Shown here piece after piece: positions 6,989 through 15,125 of a stretch of 15,189 nt of DNA. The position numbers and the translations under genes are program-made. The notes under the pieces are model-generated. The model did no database searches. It worked only from the letters and a program-made list of their open reading frames with translations, and was not told where the DNA came from. Position 1 is the first letter of the stretch. Each line of letters begins with the position of its first letter. This DNA comes from Methylotenera sp. (GTDB lineage: Bacteria > Pseudomonadota > Gammaproteobacteria > Burkholderiales > Methylophilaceae): positions 1 to 15,189 of the forward strand of contig DAIDAH010000038.1 of assembly GCA_027310735.1 (NCBI GenBank), read 5' to 3'.

Positions 6989-8773
6989 TTATTCCATTTC
7001 TAATGGTGGGGCTACTTTCATTAATTCTTCAATCGTCGTAAGTCCTGCGGCTATTTTCTCTGCACCATTGATGATAAGTGGTTGCATGCCCTCTTGTCGG
7101 GCTAGTTTTGTAAGTTTAGCCAAATCAGTTTCTGGTGTGATGAGCTTTCTTAATGCCGGCGTAATAGTGAGCATTTCATAAATGCCGCTACGTCCTCTAA
7201 AACCTGTATTTCTACATTCCATACAGCCCACAGGTTTGTAAATGCGGTCAGGTTTTGGCATTTTGTATGTGCCGACGAGTGCATCCCATTTGCTTTGTTC
7301 TATTGGTTCAGACTCTTTGCAACTGGGGCAAAGGGTGCGAACTAAACGTTGCGCCATAATGCCCAGTACTGTGGAGTGAATTAGATATGAAGGCAGACCT
7401 AAATCTAATAGCCGAGTAATTGCAGAAGGGGCATCATTGGTGTGCAGGGTAGATAACACTAAATGTCCTGTGAGTGCTGCCTGAATGGCCATGTCAGCAG
7501 TTTCAAAATCTCGAATTTCGCCGACCATGATAATGTCTGGGTCTTGCCGCATCAGGGTGCGGATGCCATCGGCAAAGTTTAAGCCAATGTTGGTTTGTAC
7601 CTGCATTTGGTTAAACATCGGTTCAACCATCTCAATCGGTTCTTCAACTGTACATACATTGACTTCTGGGGTCGCTAGTAAACGCAGGGTTGCGTAAAGC
7701 GTAGTGGTTTTGCCTGAACCTGTAGGGCCTGTAACCAAAATAATACCGTTGGGAGATTTGGTCCAGTTGTTCCAAGTGACGGCTTGTGCTTTTGAAAAAC
7801 CTAGCGCAAGAAAGTCTTTGGCAGAAACATCGGGTGCAAAAATACGCATGACTAATTTTTCGCCAAATGCGGTAGGCATGGTGGATAAGCGCAGTTCTAT
7901 TTCTGCGCCTTCAGCGGTCAAGGTTTTAATGCGGCCATCTTGCGGTCTACGTTTTTCTACCATGTCCATACGGCCGAGTAGCTTGATGCGGCTGGTAATC
8001 GCATTCATGATGTTTGGCGGTAGTTGATAAACTTGATGCAGTACACCGTCAATTCTGAAACGCATCATACCCATATTGCGCCTTGGTTCCAGATGGATAT
8101 CACTGGCGTGTTGCTCGAAGGCATATTTGAATAGCCAATCGACAATGTTGACCACATGCTGTTCATTGGCATCCAGATTTTTGTCTTTGCCGAGTTCAAC
8201 CAGTTGCTCGAAGTTTTGTACGCCTACAATTTGCCCGGCTTTAGCTAAGTTAGCTGCACTCATGGCATTGGCTAGATTGTAAATCTCGGGCAGATAGCGT
8301 GAGATTTCTAAAGGATTAGCAAATACCAATTTGATTTTCATCTTCAGCACACGCTCAAGATCTTCAATCCAATCGGTGCTGAAAGGTTCGGTAGTGGCGA
8401 TAGTAGCCTCACCATTTTTAGCCGAAATCGGCATGATTTTTAAGCGTTCCGCATAGCCTTTAGAAACGATTTGTGCGGCAGAGCCGAAGTCTAGCTTGAG
8501 CGGGTCAATATGATAATAATTCAGCCCTGCACGTGCGGCTAGCCAAGTAGACAGACCTTCAATGGTAATGGCTTTATGTGGTGTGGTAAGGGTCTTCCAT
8601 TTTTGTTCGCCAATGACGACGAGCGGGTGCAGGTTGGAGCTATCCAATTTACGATCTTTGTAGAGTTTTTCAGCCTGAACTTTATCTATCATGCCATCAT
8701 TCACCAGCATGCGTAGCACGTCACCTAATGTCAGGCGGCCTGTGGGGTTGGTTGGCGCATTGATTTTATTCAT
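6989..8773 (-). CDS. GspE/PulE-family type II secretion / type IV pilus-like ATPase (orphan)
   Basis: A 594-residue hexameric secretion-type ATPase. The N-terminal part (about 15-190) resembles the MshEN/T2SSE_N domain that contacts the inner-membrane platform. The C-terminal motor holds Walker A GPTGSGKT (349-356), an Asp box (TVEEPIEM), Walker B (DIIMVGEIRD) and a His box (GHLVLSTLHTND). A four-cysteine zinc motif, C482/C485 and C517/C520, is typical of GspE and PilB. All catalytic motifs are intact, so it should be active, probably powering pilus or pseudopilus assembly. No other secretion or pilus gene is nearby. AAGG lies 9 bases before the ATG. The nadC stop is 57 bases upstream on the same strand, suggesting co-transcription. 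Whether it is PilB, GspE or MshE cannot be decided here. Confidence 0.9.
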   Translation of the reverse strand: MNKINAPTNPTGRLTLGDVLRMLVNDGMIDKVQAEKLYKDRKLDSSNLHPLVVIGEQKWKTLTTPHKAITIEGLSTWLAARAGLNYYHIDPLKLDFGSAAQIVSKGYAERLKIMPISAKNGEATIATTEPFSTDWIEDLERVLKMKIKLVFANPLEISRYLPEIYNLANAMSAANLAKAGQIVGVQNFEQLVELGKDKNLDANEQHVVNIVDWLFKYAFEQHASDIHLEPRRNMGMMRFRIDGVLHQVYQLPPNIMNAITSRIKLLGRMDMVEKRRPQDGRIKTLTAEGAEIELRLSTMPTAFGEKLVMRIFAPDVSAKDFLALGFSKAQAVTWNNWTKSPNGIILVTGPTGSGKTTTLYATLRLLATPEVNVCTVEEPIEMVEPMFNQMQVQTNIGLNFADGIRTLMRQDPDIIMVGEIRDFETADMAIQAALTGHLVLSTLHTNDAPSAITRLLDLGLPSYLIHSTVLGIMAQRLVRTLCPSCKESEPIEQSKWDALVGTYKMPKPDRIYKPVGCMECRNTGFRGRSGIYEMLTITPALRKLITPETDLAKLTKLARQEGMQPLIINGAEKIAAGLTTIEELMKVAPPLEME

Positions 8774-8830
8774 TATCGAGCCTTAAATAACTATTAGGTT
8801 GCTATATTTTCTAGCTTGGTTTTATTTATA

Positions 8831-9709
8831 TTAGATTTCATCTATGCGCATCGAGAAATCAATCGCCTGCACATTTTTTGTCAGAGATCCAATTGAGATG
8901 CGGTCAACACCAGTGAGTGCAATTTCGCGCACGTTTTTCAGCGTGATGCCGCCGGAAGCTTCCAGTACGGCAGGCTTGATGCTTGCTTGATTGATTTTTA
9001 CGGCTTCTTGTAATAAGGCTGTATCAAAGTTATCTAGCAGGATGTTTGCCGCACCTGCGGTTAGGGCTTCATGTAACTGGGTTAAATTTTCCACTTCAAT
9101 TTGTATGCTTTTACCAGCGTTTAGCGCAAAGGCTTGCTGTATCACCGCAGTAATGCTGCCTGCTGCGGCAATGTGGTTTTCTTTGATTAAGATGCCATCA
9201 TACAAGGCAAGTCGTTGGTTGTGGCCGCCACCAACAGTGACAGCATATTTTTGTGCGAGCCTTAAATGCGGAATCGTTTTACGGGTATCTAAAATCTGGC
9301 TTTGGGTGCCAGCAATGGCGTCTACATATTTTCTTGTTTCGGTAGCTGTCGCAGACAGTGTTTGTAAAAAGTTAAGCGCACAGCGTTCAGCAGTGAGTAA
9401 TGATCTGGCTAGGCCTGTTATTTTGCATAATGTTTGATTGGCTTGTACGCGCTCACCCTCGGTGATTAGCCAATTGATATTCACATTTTGATCCACTTGT
9501 TTAAAGCAGGCATTAACCCAACCTATACCGCAAATAATTGCTGTTTCACGCACGACGATGCTCGCGTTGACGAGTTGTGACGCTGGCACCAGTTGCGCAG
9601 TTAGGTCGCCACTGCCAATGTCTTCAGCAAGCGCATCTTGTACCTGATTAGCGACTAGCTGATCAAATGCATTTGATCTCGATGGGTAATGGTTATTAAA
9701 TAGCGACAT
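8831..9709 (-). CDS. nadC: Nicotinate-nucleotide pyrophosphorylase (carboxylating), quinolinate PRTase
   Basis: NadC converts quinolinate and PRPP to nicotinate mononucleotide with loss of CO2, in de novo NAD synthesis in the cytosol. The 292 residues match the family (E. coli about 297). Diagnostic segments are ALAEDIGSGDLT (26-37), the substrate-binding DTRKT (141-145), GGGHNQRLALYDG (160-172) and KENH (176-179), followed by the barrel motifs EVEN, LLDNF and EASGGI. The start at 9709 gives a normal N-terminus, although no clear ribosome site is visible. The gene is divergent from the glutathione S-transferase gene, with a 112-base gap. The GspE-like gene follows downstream. Confidence 0.97.
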   Translation of the reverse strand: MSLFNNHYPSRSNAFDQLVANQVQDALAEDIGSGDLTAQLVPASQLVNASIVVRETAIICGIGWVNACFKQVDQNVNINWLITEGERVQANQTLCKITGLARSLLTAERCALNFLQTLSATATETRKYVDAIAGTQSQILDTRKTIPHLRLAQKYAVTVGGGHNQRLALYDGILIKENHIAAAGSITAVIQQAFALNAGKSIQIEVENLTQLHEALTAGAANILLDNFDTALLQEAVKINQASIKPAVLEASGGITLKNVREIALTGVDRISIGSLTKNVQAIDFSMRIDEI

Positions 9710-9771
9710 GGTTGTGATAACTTTGTTGTTTAGGTGCTCTTGTTGTTCGGATAAAGTAGTGATGTTTGAAT

Positions 9772-9777
9772 TATAAT
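9772..9777 (+). promoter_or_regulatory. Probable -10 element for the GST gene
   Basis: A perfect TATAAT lies 45 bases before the GST start codon at 9822, giving a start point near 9784. No good -35 stands 16-18 bases upstream (GGATAA at 17), so the call rests on the -10 alone. Confidence 0.4.
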
Positions 9778-9821
9778 GCTATAAACCTTAACTATTCGCA
9801 AAAAATGCGTCAGGCAATTTG

Positions 9822-10433
9822 ATGAAACTTTTATACACAGTTAACAGTCCTTATGCGCGTAAAGTGAGAATTGCCGCCATAGAAAAGCATATTGATATCG
9901 CGCTTGAAGAAGTGGTGCTGGCCTCGCCAGATTGCCCAGTGAAGCAATATAACCCTTTGGGCAAAGTGCCGGTATTGGTGTTAAGTGATGGCGATAGTTT
10001 GTACGACTCACGTGTGATTGTAGAGTATTTGGATAATCGCACACCATTGGCACACTTGATTCCTGCTGATAATGGTTCAAAAATTGCCGTGCGCCGCTGG
10101 GAAGCCTTAGCTGACGGGGTGTGTGATGCCGCAGTGGCGGTGATTTTGGAGCAGCGCAAGCCAACTGAATTACAGGACGCGGCTAATATTGCAAAACATA
10201 TGGAAAAAGTGACGCGTGTTTTGGCTGTGCTGAATCTGGATCTGACTAAAAAGAAATGGTGTGTGAATGGTGTCTTTAGTCTTGCTGATATTGCTGTAGG
10301 CTGCGTATTAGGCTATTTGGAGTTACGCTTTAAGCATATTGATTTGGCATCTGAGTATCCAAACTTAAGCGCACTGTATACTGAGTTAATGAAGCGTGAT
10401 TCGTTTAAAACGACAATGCCTGTAGCTGGTTAG
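9822..10433 (+). CDS. Glutathione S-transferase family protein, YibF-like
   Basis: A 203-residue cytosolic GST. The N-terminal thioredoxin-like domain (about 1-76) starts MKLLYTVNSPYARKVRIAA; Ser9 in SPYARK takes the place of the catalytic or glutathione-contacting residue. NPLGKVPVL holds the conserved cis-proline, and DSRVIVEYLD the glutathione-binding acid/Ser pair. The alpha-helical C-terminal domain contains EALADGVCDAAV and WCVNGVFSLADIAVG, which match the YibF-type subgroup. The substrate is unknown; a role in detoxification or redox control is only inferred from the family. An in-frame TTG precedes the ATG at 9822, but the ATG has AGG at a good spacing and gives the standard N-terminus. 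A strong terminator follows. Confidence 0.9.
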   Translation: MKLLYTVNSPYARKVRIAAIEKHIDIALEEVVLASPDCPVKQYNPLGKVPVLVLSDGDSLYDSRVIVEYLDNRTPLAHLIPADNGSKIAVRRWEALADGVCDAAVAVILEQRKPTELQDAANIAKHMEKVTRVLAVLNLDLTKKKWCVNGVFSLADIAVGCVLGYLELRFKHIDLASEYPNLSALYTELMKRDSFKTTMPVAG

Positions 10434-10463
10434 TTAAGAGGTTGATTTAGATTATGAATAAGG

Positions 10464-10497
10464 GTAAGGGTGCGATATATCGCGCCCTTACTTTTTT
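10464..10497 (+). terminator. Intrinsic terminator of the GST gene
   Basis: An 11-pair stem (GTAAGGGTGCG / CGCGCCCTTAC, one T-G wobble) with a 4-base ATAT loop spans 10464-10491. It is followed by six T residues (10492-10497). It lies in the gap between convergent GST and mnmA genes; on the minus strand the tail is less T-rich, so it serves mainly the plus strand. Confidence 0.88.
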
Positions 10498-10512
10498 GTG
10501 ACTACTCTGGTG

Positions 10513-11622
10513 TTAGATTGCGCTAGTAATAATGCCGCCACCTAAGCAAACATTACTCTCATACACCACGGCTGATTGTCCCGGCGTAATCGCCCATTGT
10601 TTCTGTCCAAACTTGATTTCCACTTCATCATCCGTCAGGCGTTCAATCTCACATGGTGCATCTGGCTGGCGATAGCGTGTTTTTGCGGCATAAACCCAAT
10701 TCGTTTCTGGCGCTTCATTGTCAATCCATGTGAGTTGGCCTGCGAGCAAGCCATCGTTAAGCAATAAGGGATGGTCATGGCCTTGCACAACGATGAGCGT
10801 GTTTTTTTCCATATCTTTAGCTGCTACAAACCACGGTTCGCCATTGCTATCACGGCTACCGCCAATCTTTAAGCCTTGGCGCTGACCTAGTGTGTAGTAC
10901 ATGAGTCCTTCGTGGCGACCGACAACTTTGCCATCGGGTGTTTTGATGTCACCAGGCTCACGTGGTAAGTATTTGCTTAAAAACTCTTGAAATGGACGTT
11001 CGCCAATAAAGCAGATGCCTGTGGAGTCTTTTTTCTCGGCATTAATTAGCCCTGCATTACGTGCAATCTCACGTACTTCACGTTTGAGTAGTTTTCCCAG
11101 TGGGAATAATGTTTTGGATAGTTGTGCTTGATTCAGGCGATACAGAAAATAGCTTTGATCTTTGCTACCATCATCAGCTTTCATGAGTTGGAATAAGCCG
11201 GGTTTAAGCGGGTTTTCTCGCACTTGTGCGTAATGACCGGTGGCAATGGCATCAGCGCCCATGTTCATGGCGTGGTCTAAAAATGCTTTAAACTTAATTT
11301 CGGCATTGCATAAAATGTCTGGATTGGGCGTACGTCCCGCTTTGTATTCACTTAGAAAATTGGCAAATACACGGTCTTTATATTCAGCGCTAAAATTCAC
11401 GGCTTCAATATCAATGCCGATTTTATCTGCCACGGAAACCGCATCAATCAGATCTTGTTTGCTGGAGCAGTATTCGTCGGTGTCGTCATCTTCCCAGTTT
11501 TTCATGAATAGGCCGGTCACTTCATAGCCTTGTTCTTTGAGTAGCAGTGCGGTGACAGACGAGTCAACGCCGCCGGATAGTCCGACAACGATTTTTTTCT
11601 TTTGAGGTTTATTCAGATTCAT
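10513..11622 (-). CDS. mnmA: tRNA-specific 2-thiouridylase MnmA
   Basis: MnmA adds sulfur to U34 of the tRNAs for Lys, Glu and Gln, making s2U with ATP and sulfur relayed by the Tus system. From the ATG at 11622 the protein has 369 residues, as in E. coli. The ATP pyrophosphatase P-loop is SGGVDSS (16-22). The two catalytic cysteines are Cys105 (NPDILCNAEIKF) and Cys204 (DSTGICFIGER). The KDQSYFLY and GQRQGLKIGG segments and the C-terminal PGQSAVVYE are present. A GTG eight codons upstream (11646) is also in frame, but the ATG is preferred because the P-loop then lies at the normal distance and AGAAAG precedes it. nudJ ends 26 bases upstream of this ATG, so the two are probably one transcript. 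Confidence 0.96.
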   Translation of the reverse strand: MNLNKPQKKKIVVGLSGGVDSSVTALLLKEQGYEVTGLFMKNWEDDDTDEYCSSKQDLIDAVSVADKIGIDIEAVNFSAEYKDRVFANFLSEYKAGRTPNPDILCNAEIKFKAFLDHAMNMGADAIATGHYAQVRENPLKPGLFQLMKADDGSKDQSYFLYRLNQAQLSKTLFPLGKLLKREVREIARNAGLINAEKKDSTGICFIGERPFQEFLSKYLPREPGDIKTPDGKVVGRHEGLMYYTLGQRQGLKIGGSRDSNGEPWFVAAKDMEKNTLIVVQGHDHPLLLNDGLLAGQLTWIDNEAPETNWVYAAKTRYRQPDAPCEIERLTDDEVEIKFGQKQWAITPGQSAVVYESNVCLGGGIITSAI

Positions 11623-11648
11623 GTTCTTAGGCTTTCTACGTGACACTT

Positions 11649-12107
11649 TTATAAGTGAGTGAGCACAGATAATGGGAATTTGCGCCCATTAATATAATCT
11701 TCAATACAGGTTAACACTTGAGGGCTACGCATTAACATTGCTTTGCTGCGAATCTCGTCAATTGTCATCCACACCGCGCGAATAATGCCATCATCAAGCG
11801 CGAGGTCGGGTTGGTAATTACTCACACTGCCGATAAATGCAAATCGTAAATACGTGGTGTCATTATGCTCGTGCTTCCAATGATAAATGCCGAGTAAAGC
11901 TTCCGGCTTGAATGTGTAAGCGGTTTCTTCAAGCGTTTCACGCACCACGGCATCCAAGATCGTTTCATTGTCTTCTAAATGGCCGGCGGGCTGATTGAAT
12001 CGGTTACCGCGATCTGTAGTTTCTTCCACCAATAAAAACTTGCCATTATCTTCTACGATTGCTGCGACAGTGGCGTGTGGCATCCATTGGTGTTTTTCTT
12101 GTGACAT
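11649..12107 (-). CDS. nudJ: NudJ-like Nudix phosphatase
   Basis: A 152-residue Nudix hydrolase resembling E. coli NudJ (YmfB), which releases phosphate from thiamine pyrophosphate-type and nucleoside di/triphosphate substrates. It opens WMPHATVAAIVEDNGKFLLVEE and has the NQPAGHLEDNET segment typical of this group. The Nudix box spans residues 42-64 with G42, E48, R56, E57, E60 and E61 present, but the late glycine is Ala63; the metal-binding glutamates are intact, so activity is expected. E. coli also has nudJ (ymfB) next to mnmA, which supports the assignment. The ATG at 12107 lacks a clear ribosome site; a later in-frame ATG at 12083 would also keep the whole domain. The exact substrate is not deducible. 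Confidence 0.88.
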   Translation of the reverse strand: MSQEKHQWMPHATVAAIVEDNGKFLLVEETTDRGNRFNQPAGHLEDNETILDAVVRETLEETAYTFKPEALLGIYHWKHEHNDTTYLRFAFIGSVSNYQPDLALDDGIIRAVWMTIDEIRSKAMLMRSPQVLTCIEDYINGRKFPLSVLTHL

Positions 12108-12191
12108 GGGTTTGAGTCTTTGAATAATGATTTTAATGCTATACCCGCTATTTTACCTTAAGCAGGCATTTGTAGCGCGTCTAGCTAAGGC

Positions 12192-12827
12192 CTATGCTGC
12201 TAATTTTGGAAACAGGCCAATGATGCCGTGAGCGATAAATTCGACAGCCATAGCCGCCAAGATAAGCCCCATCAGGCGCGTGACTATATTAATGCCGATG
12301 CTGCCAAGCTGGTTGGAAATGCTGGAGGATAATCTTAGGACAATCCAAATGATGGCGGCAATCACTAAAATAGGAGCTATTAAGGATACATGCCCGACAA
12401 AGCTGCTATTTTGTTGCGCATTGATAATCATGCTACTAATCGCGCCGGGACCAGCAAGCAGGGGGATGCTCAGAGGCACAATGGCAATGGCTTCACGTTC
12501 AGCCAGTGATTGTGCCTCTTCAGGCGTTTGGCGTGTGCCACTCTGTTTGCCGTGCATCATTGAGTTTGCAATCAGCATGAGTAATATGCCGCCACCAACC
12601 TGAAAAGACGGGATGCTGATACCAAAGAAATTAAGGACTCTGTCTCCTAAAAAGGTAGAAACTATGAGTACGATGGCGACGGTGGTGGCGACAGTTTTTG
12701 CTGTCCGCGCGCGATCTTGCTTACTCCATCCATCGGTTGCACTTATGAAAATGGGTAAGCAACCAATGGGGTTCACTATTGCAAATAGTGCAATCGTTAC
12801 TTTGATAAGAGCTTGCCAGTCCATCAT
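12192..12827 (-). CDS. MarC family inner-membrane protein, YchE-like
   Basis: A 211-residue integral membrane protein with about six hydrophobic helices (roughly 8-28, 44-65, 70-90, 112-135, 145-168 and 182-205). It carries the family signatures FAIVNPIGCLPIFIS near the N-terminus and PLSIPLLAGPGAISS in the middle. A polar loop (MHGKQSGTRQTPEEAQS) separates helices 3 and 4. The family includes MarC, YhgN and YchE of E. coli; none has an established transport substrate, and the old link to multiple antibiotic resistance is not supported. AAGGAA lies 6 bases before the first of two adjacent ATG codons, which favours 12827. The gene is divergent from maf across a 179-base gap and sits 84 bases upstream of nudJ on the same strand. 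Confidence 0.92.
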   Translation of the reverse strand: MMDWQALIKVTIALFAIVNPIGCLPIFISATDGWSKQDRARTAKTVATTVAIVLIVSTFLGDRVLNFFGISIPSFQVGGGILLMLIANSMMHGKQSGTRQTPEEAQSLAEREAIAIVPLSIPLLAGPGAISSMIINAQQNSSFVGHVSLIAPILVIAAIIWIVLRLSSSISNQLGSIGINIVTRLMGLILAAMAVEFIAHGIIGLFPKLAA

Positions 12828-12936
12828 GTTGAGTTCCTTTTAATATCACTTTCTGGAGAACGGTCAATCCTTTGAAAGTTAAAGCTTGGATTGATGCTGT
12901 CCTGTTTTAATATGTGCTACAGCATTCATTAAAGCT

Positions 12937-12965
12937 TTGTCAATTTCGTCATAGTAAATTAAAGT
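12937..12965 (+). promoter_or_regulatory. Candidate sigma70 promoter of maf-rng
   Basis: TTGTCA (12937-12942) and TAAAGT (12960-12965) are separated by 17 bases, with 5/6 and 4/6 matches to consensus. Transcription would begin near 12972, about 35 bases before the maf ATG. The rest of the marC-maf gap (12828-12936) shows no gene. Confidence 0.5.
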
Positions 12966-13006
12966 GCTCGGCATGAGTAATCAAATGTTAAGTAAAGAAC
13001 TTTAAT

Positions 13007-13591
13007 ATGCAACCGACTATCTACCTTGCCTCACGCAGCCCACGACGTGTGGAGCTTTTGCAGCAGATTGGCTTGGCGTGCGTGATATTACCTGCTGATA
13101 TTGATGAAACACAGGCGCAATATGAATTGCCAGAAGATTATGTGGTGCGTTTGGCTAAGCAGAAGGCGGAGGCTTGCATGCAGCGTTTAAATGCAGTGCC
13201 AATGGCGCACGTTGTGTTGGCGGCAGATACTACTGTTGTGTTAGCGGGCGAAGTTTTGGGCAAGCCTTTGGACGATGACGATGCCCGTAACATGTTGCGT
13301 GCACTATCCGGAGGTTCGCATCAGGTGCATACTGCGGTAGCGCTAGCTTTTGCAGGTAGTATTGAAGTGGTATTGTCTACGACCATCGTTGAGATGATGG
13401 CGTTGTCAGAGGCACAAATTGATGCCTATGTTGCCTCTGGTGAGCCGCATGACAAAGCCGGCAGTTACGGCATACAAGGGCTTGCAGGCGCATGGATTAA
13501 GCGTATAGAGGGTAGCTATACCGGAGTGATGGGGCTGCCCGTTTATGAAACGGCGGCCTTGCTTAGAAAGCATGGCTTTGCGCATTTGTAG
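13007..13591 (+). CDS. maf: Maf-family nucleoside triphosphate pyrophosphatase (YhdE-like dTTP/UTP pyrophosphatase)
   Basis: Maf proteins hydrolyse dTTP, UTP and modified nucleotides to the monophosphate and pyrophosphate, acting as house-cleaning enzymes; they have also been linked to septum formation. The 194 residues include the N-terminal signature LASRSPRR (7-14), AKQKAE with Lys53, and AADTTVVL with the catalytic Asp74. GKPLDDDDA and DKAGSYGIQG (the latter typical of the YhdE subfamily) follow, with the C-terminal GSYTGVMGLPV. The ATG at 13007 has only a weak ribosome site (AAGAA) and immediately follows a 10-codon open frame ending TAATATG. rng follows after 58 bases on the same strand; E. 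coli has the same yhdE-rng order, so co-transcription is likely. Confidence 0.95.
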   Translation: MQPTIYLASRSPRRVELLQQIGLACVILPADIDETQAQYELPEDYVVRLAKQKAEACMQRLNAVPMAHVVLAADTTVVLAGEVLGKPLDDDDARNMLRALSGGSHQVHTAVALAFAGSIEVVLSTTIVEMMALSEAQIDAYVASGEPHDKAGSYGIQGLAGAWIKRIEGSYTGVMGLPVYETAALLRKHGFAHL

Positions 13592-13649
13592 CGCCTACTG
13601 ACATAAGCGCTAGCAGGCATAAGAATTTAAAGTTAAAAGAGAATGCAAA

Positions 13650-15101
13650 TTGAGCGAAGAGATCCTGATTAATGTAACCCCGCAAGAAACGCGTATTGCC
13701 ATGATGGAGAATGGTGTGGTGCAAGAGTTGCAAATTGAGCGCAGTTCTTCGCTAGGGCTAGTCGGCAACGTATATCGTGGCGTGGTGTGCCGTGTATTGC
13801 CTGGTATGCAGTCAGCCTTTATTGAAATGGGTTTGCAACGCGCGGCTTTTTTACATGCAGGTGATGTTTTTGAGTGCGGTGATGCCGATGCGCAACGACC
13901 GATTCAGGAAGTATTGCATGAAGGCCAGCCTGTCATGGTGCAGGTCATTAAAGAGCCGATAGGCACTAAAGGCGCGCGCCTGACTACGCAAATCAGTATT
14001 GCTGGGCGTTTTTTAGTGTACTTGCCGCAGCAGGATCATATCGGTGTCTCGCAACGTATTGAAAGTGAAACAGAGCGGGAGCAGTTAAAAGCTCGGCTAC
14101 TTGGGTTGTTGCCTGAGAATCGTGTTGGTGGCTATATTATTAGAACTATGTCCGAAGCCGCGACTGATGCTGAGTTGCTGGCAGATATTGATTACTTAAC
14201 CAAAACATGGGCGCATATTCGTGCAAAAAGTACCACTGTGCCTGAGCGCTCACTAATTTTTAAAGACTTAAATCTGCCGATGCGCGTATTGCGCGACATA
14301 TTGTGTGCTAACACGGAAACCGTAAGGGTCGACTCTAGTGAGACTTATCAAAAGTTAGTAGAGTTTGCCAATTTATACGCGGTTACTGCGCTTGATAAAT
14401 TAGTGCACTATCAAGGTGAGCGCCCACTATTTGACTTGTACAGCATTGAGCAGGAAATCGAAAAAGCCATGTCACGCAAGGTGGAGCTTAAGTCTGGAGG
14501 TTATTTGATTTTTGACCAGACAGAAGCGCTGACGACTGTTGATGTGAATACTGGTAGTTTTGTGAGTGGTAAAAATTTATCCGACACGATTTTTAAAACG
14601 AATCTGGAGGCCGCGCAAACCATTGCACGCCAGTTACGCCTTAGAAACTTGGGCGGCATTATCATCATTGATTTTATTGATATGGATGAGGATGCGCAGC
14701 GTGTAACAGTATTAGAAGAACTGCAAAAAGCCGTTGCTCGTGACCGTGCACGTACAGGTGTAAATGGTTTTACGCCATTAGGCTTGGTGGAAATGACTCG
14801 CAAACGTACGCGTGAAAGTCTGGCGCATATCCTCTGTGAGCCTTGTGCTACCTGTAAAGGCAGAGGTGAACAAAAAACTGCTCAAACAGTTTGCTATGAA
14901 ATTTTGCGTGAACTCTTACGCGAAGCACGTCAGTTCAATGCGCGTGAGTTGCGTGTGTTAGCGGCACCTAAAGTCATTGAGATGTTGCTGGATGAAGAGT
15001 CGCAGAGTCTGGCAAACTTGTCAGACTTTATCGCTAAACCTATTTCGTTGCAGGTCGAGATGCAATACGGCCAGGAAACGTTTGATATTATTTTGATGTA
15101 G
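13650..15101 (+). CDS. rng: Ribonuclease G (CafA)
   Basis: Endoribonuclease of the RNase E/G family that matures the 5' end of 16S rRNA and cleaves 5'-monophosphorylated RNAs. The 483 residues (E. coli 489) start SEEILINVTPQETRIA, carry an S1-like RNA-binding domain (about 38-120), and the 5'-sensor segment HIGVSQRIESE. The Mg2+ aspartates are Asp298 (TTVDVNTG) and Asp341 (IIIIDFIDMDED), and the zinc-link cysteines are Cys399 and Cys402 (CATC). The start is a TTG at 13650: homologues begin at this point, AAGAGA lies just upstream, and the nearby ATG at 13643 is out of frame. There is no long C-terminal scaffold, so this is RNase G and not RNase E. It follows maf. Confidence 0.96.
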   Translation: MSEEILINVTPQETRIAMMENGVVQELQIERSSSLGLVGNVYRGVVCRVLPGMQSAFIEMGLQRAAFLHAGDVFECGDADAQRPIQEVLHEGQPVMVQVIKEPIGTKGARLTTQISIAGRFLVYLPQQDHIGVSQRIESETEREQLKARLLGLLPENRVGGYIIRTMSEAATDAELLADIDYLTKTWAHIRAKSTTVPERSLIFKDLNLPMRVLRDILCANTETVRVDSSETYQKLVEFANLYAVTALDKLVHYQGERPLFDLYSIEQEIEKAMSRKVELKSGGYLIFDQTEALTTVDVNTGSFVSGKNLSDTIFKTNLEAAQTIARQLRLRNLGGIIIIDFIDMDEDAQRVTVLEELQKAVARDRARTGVNGFTPLGLVEMTRKRTRESLAHILCEPCATCKGRGEQKTAQTVCYEILRELLREARQFNARELRVLAAPKVIEMLLDEESQSLANLSDFIAKPISLQVEMQYGQETFDIILM

Positions 15102-15106
15102 TTTCC

Positions 15107-15125
15107 TGCCAACTTCTTGGCATTT
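15107..15125. terminator. Short hairpin after rng
   Basis: TGCCAA (15107-15112) and TTGGCA (15117-15122) form a 6-base-pair stem with a CTTC loop, 5 bases past the rng stop, followed by TTTAATTC. It is a modest intrinsic terminator. It lies exactly between the rng stop and the stop of the possible convergent gene at the right edge. Confidence 0.5.

Noticed and set aside
9851..10164. Two long minus-strand open frames opposite the GST gene
   Set aside because: Both are antisense shadows of a clear GST with conserved domain residues; no start signals or family resemblance were seen.
12840..12867. TTGACC-N16-TATTAA upstream of marC on the minus strand
   Set aside because: The predicted start point would fall inside or after the marC ribosome site, removing it, so this is unlikely to be the working promoter.
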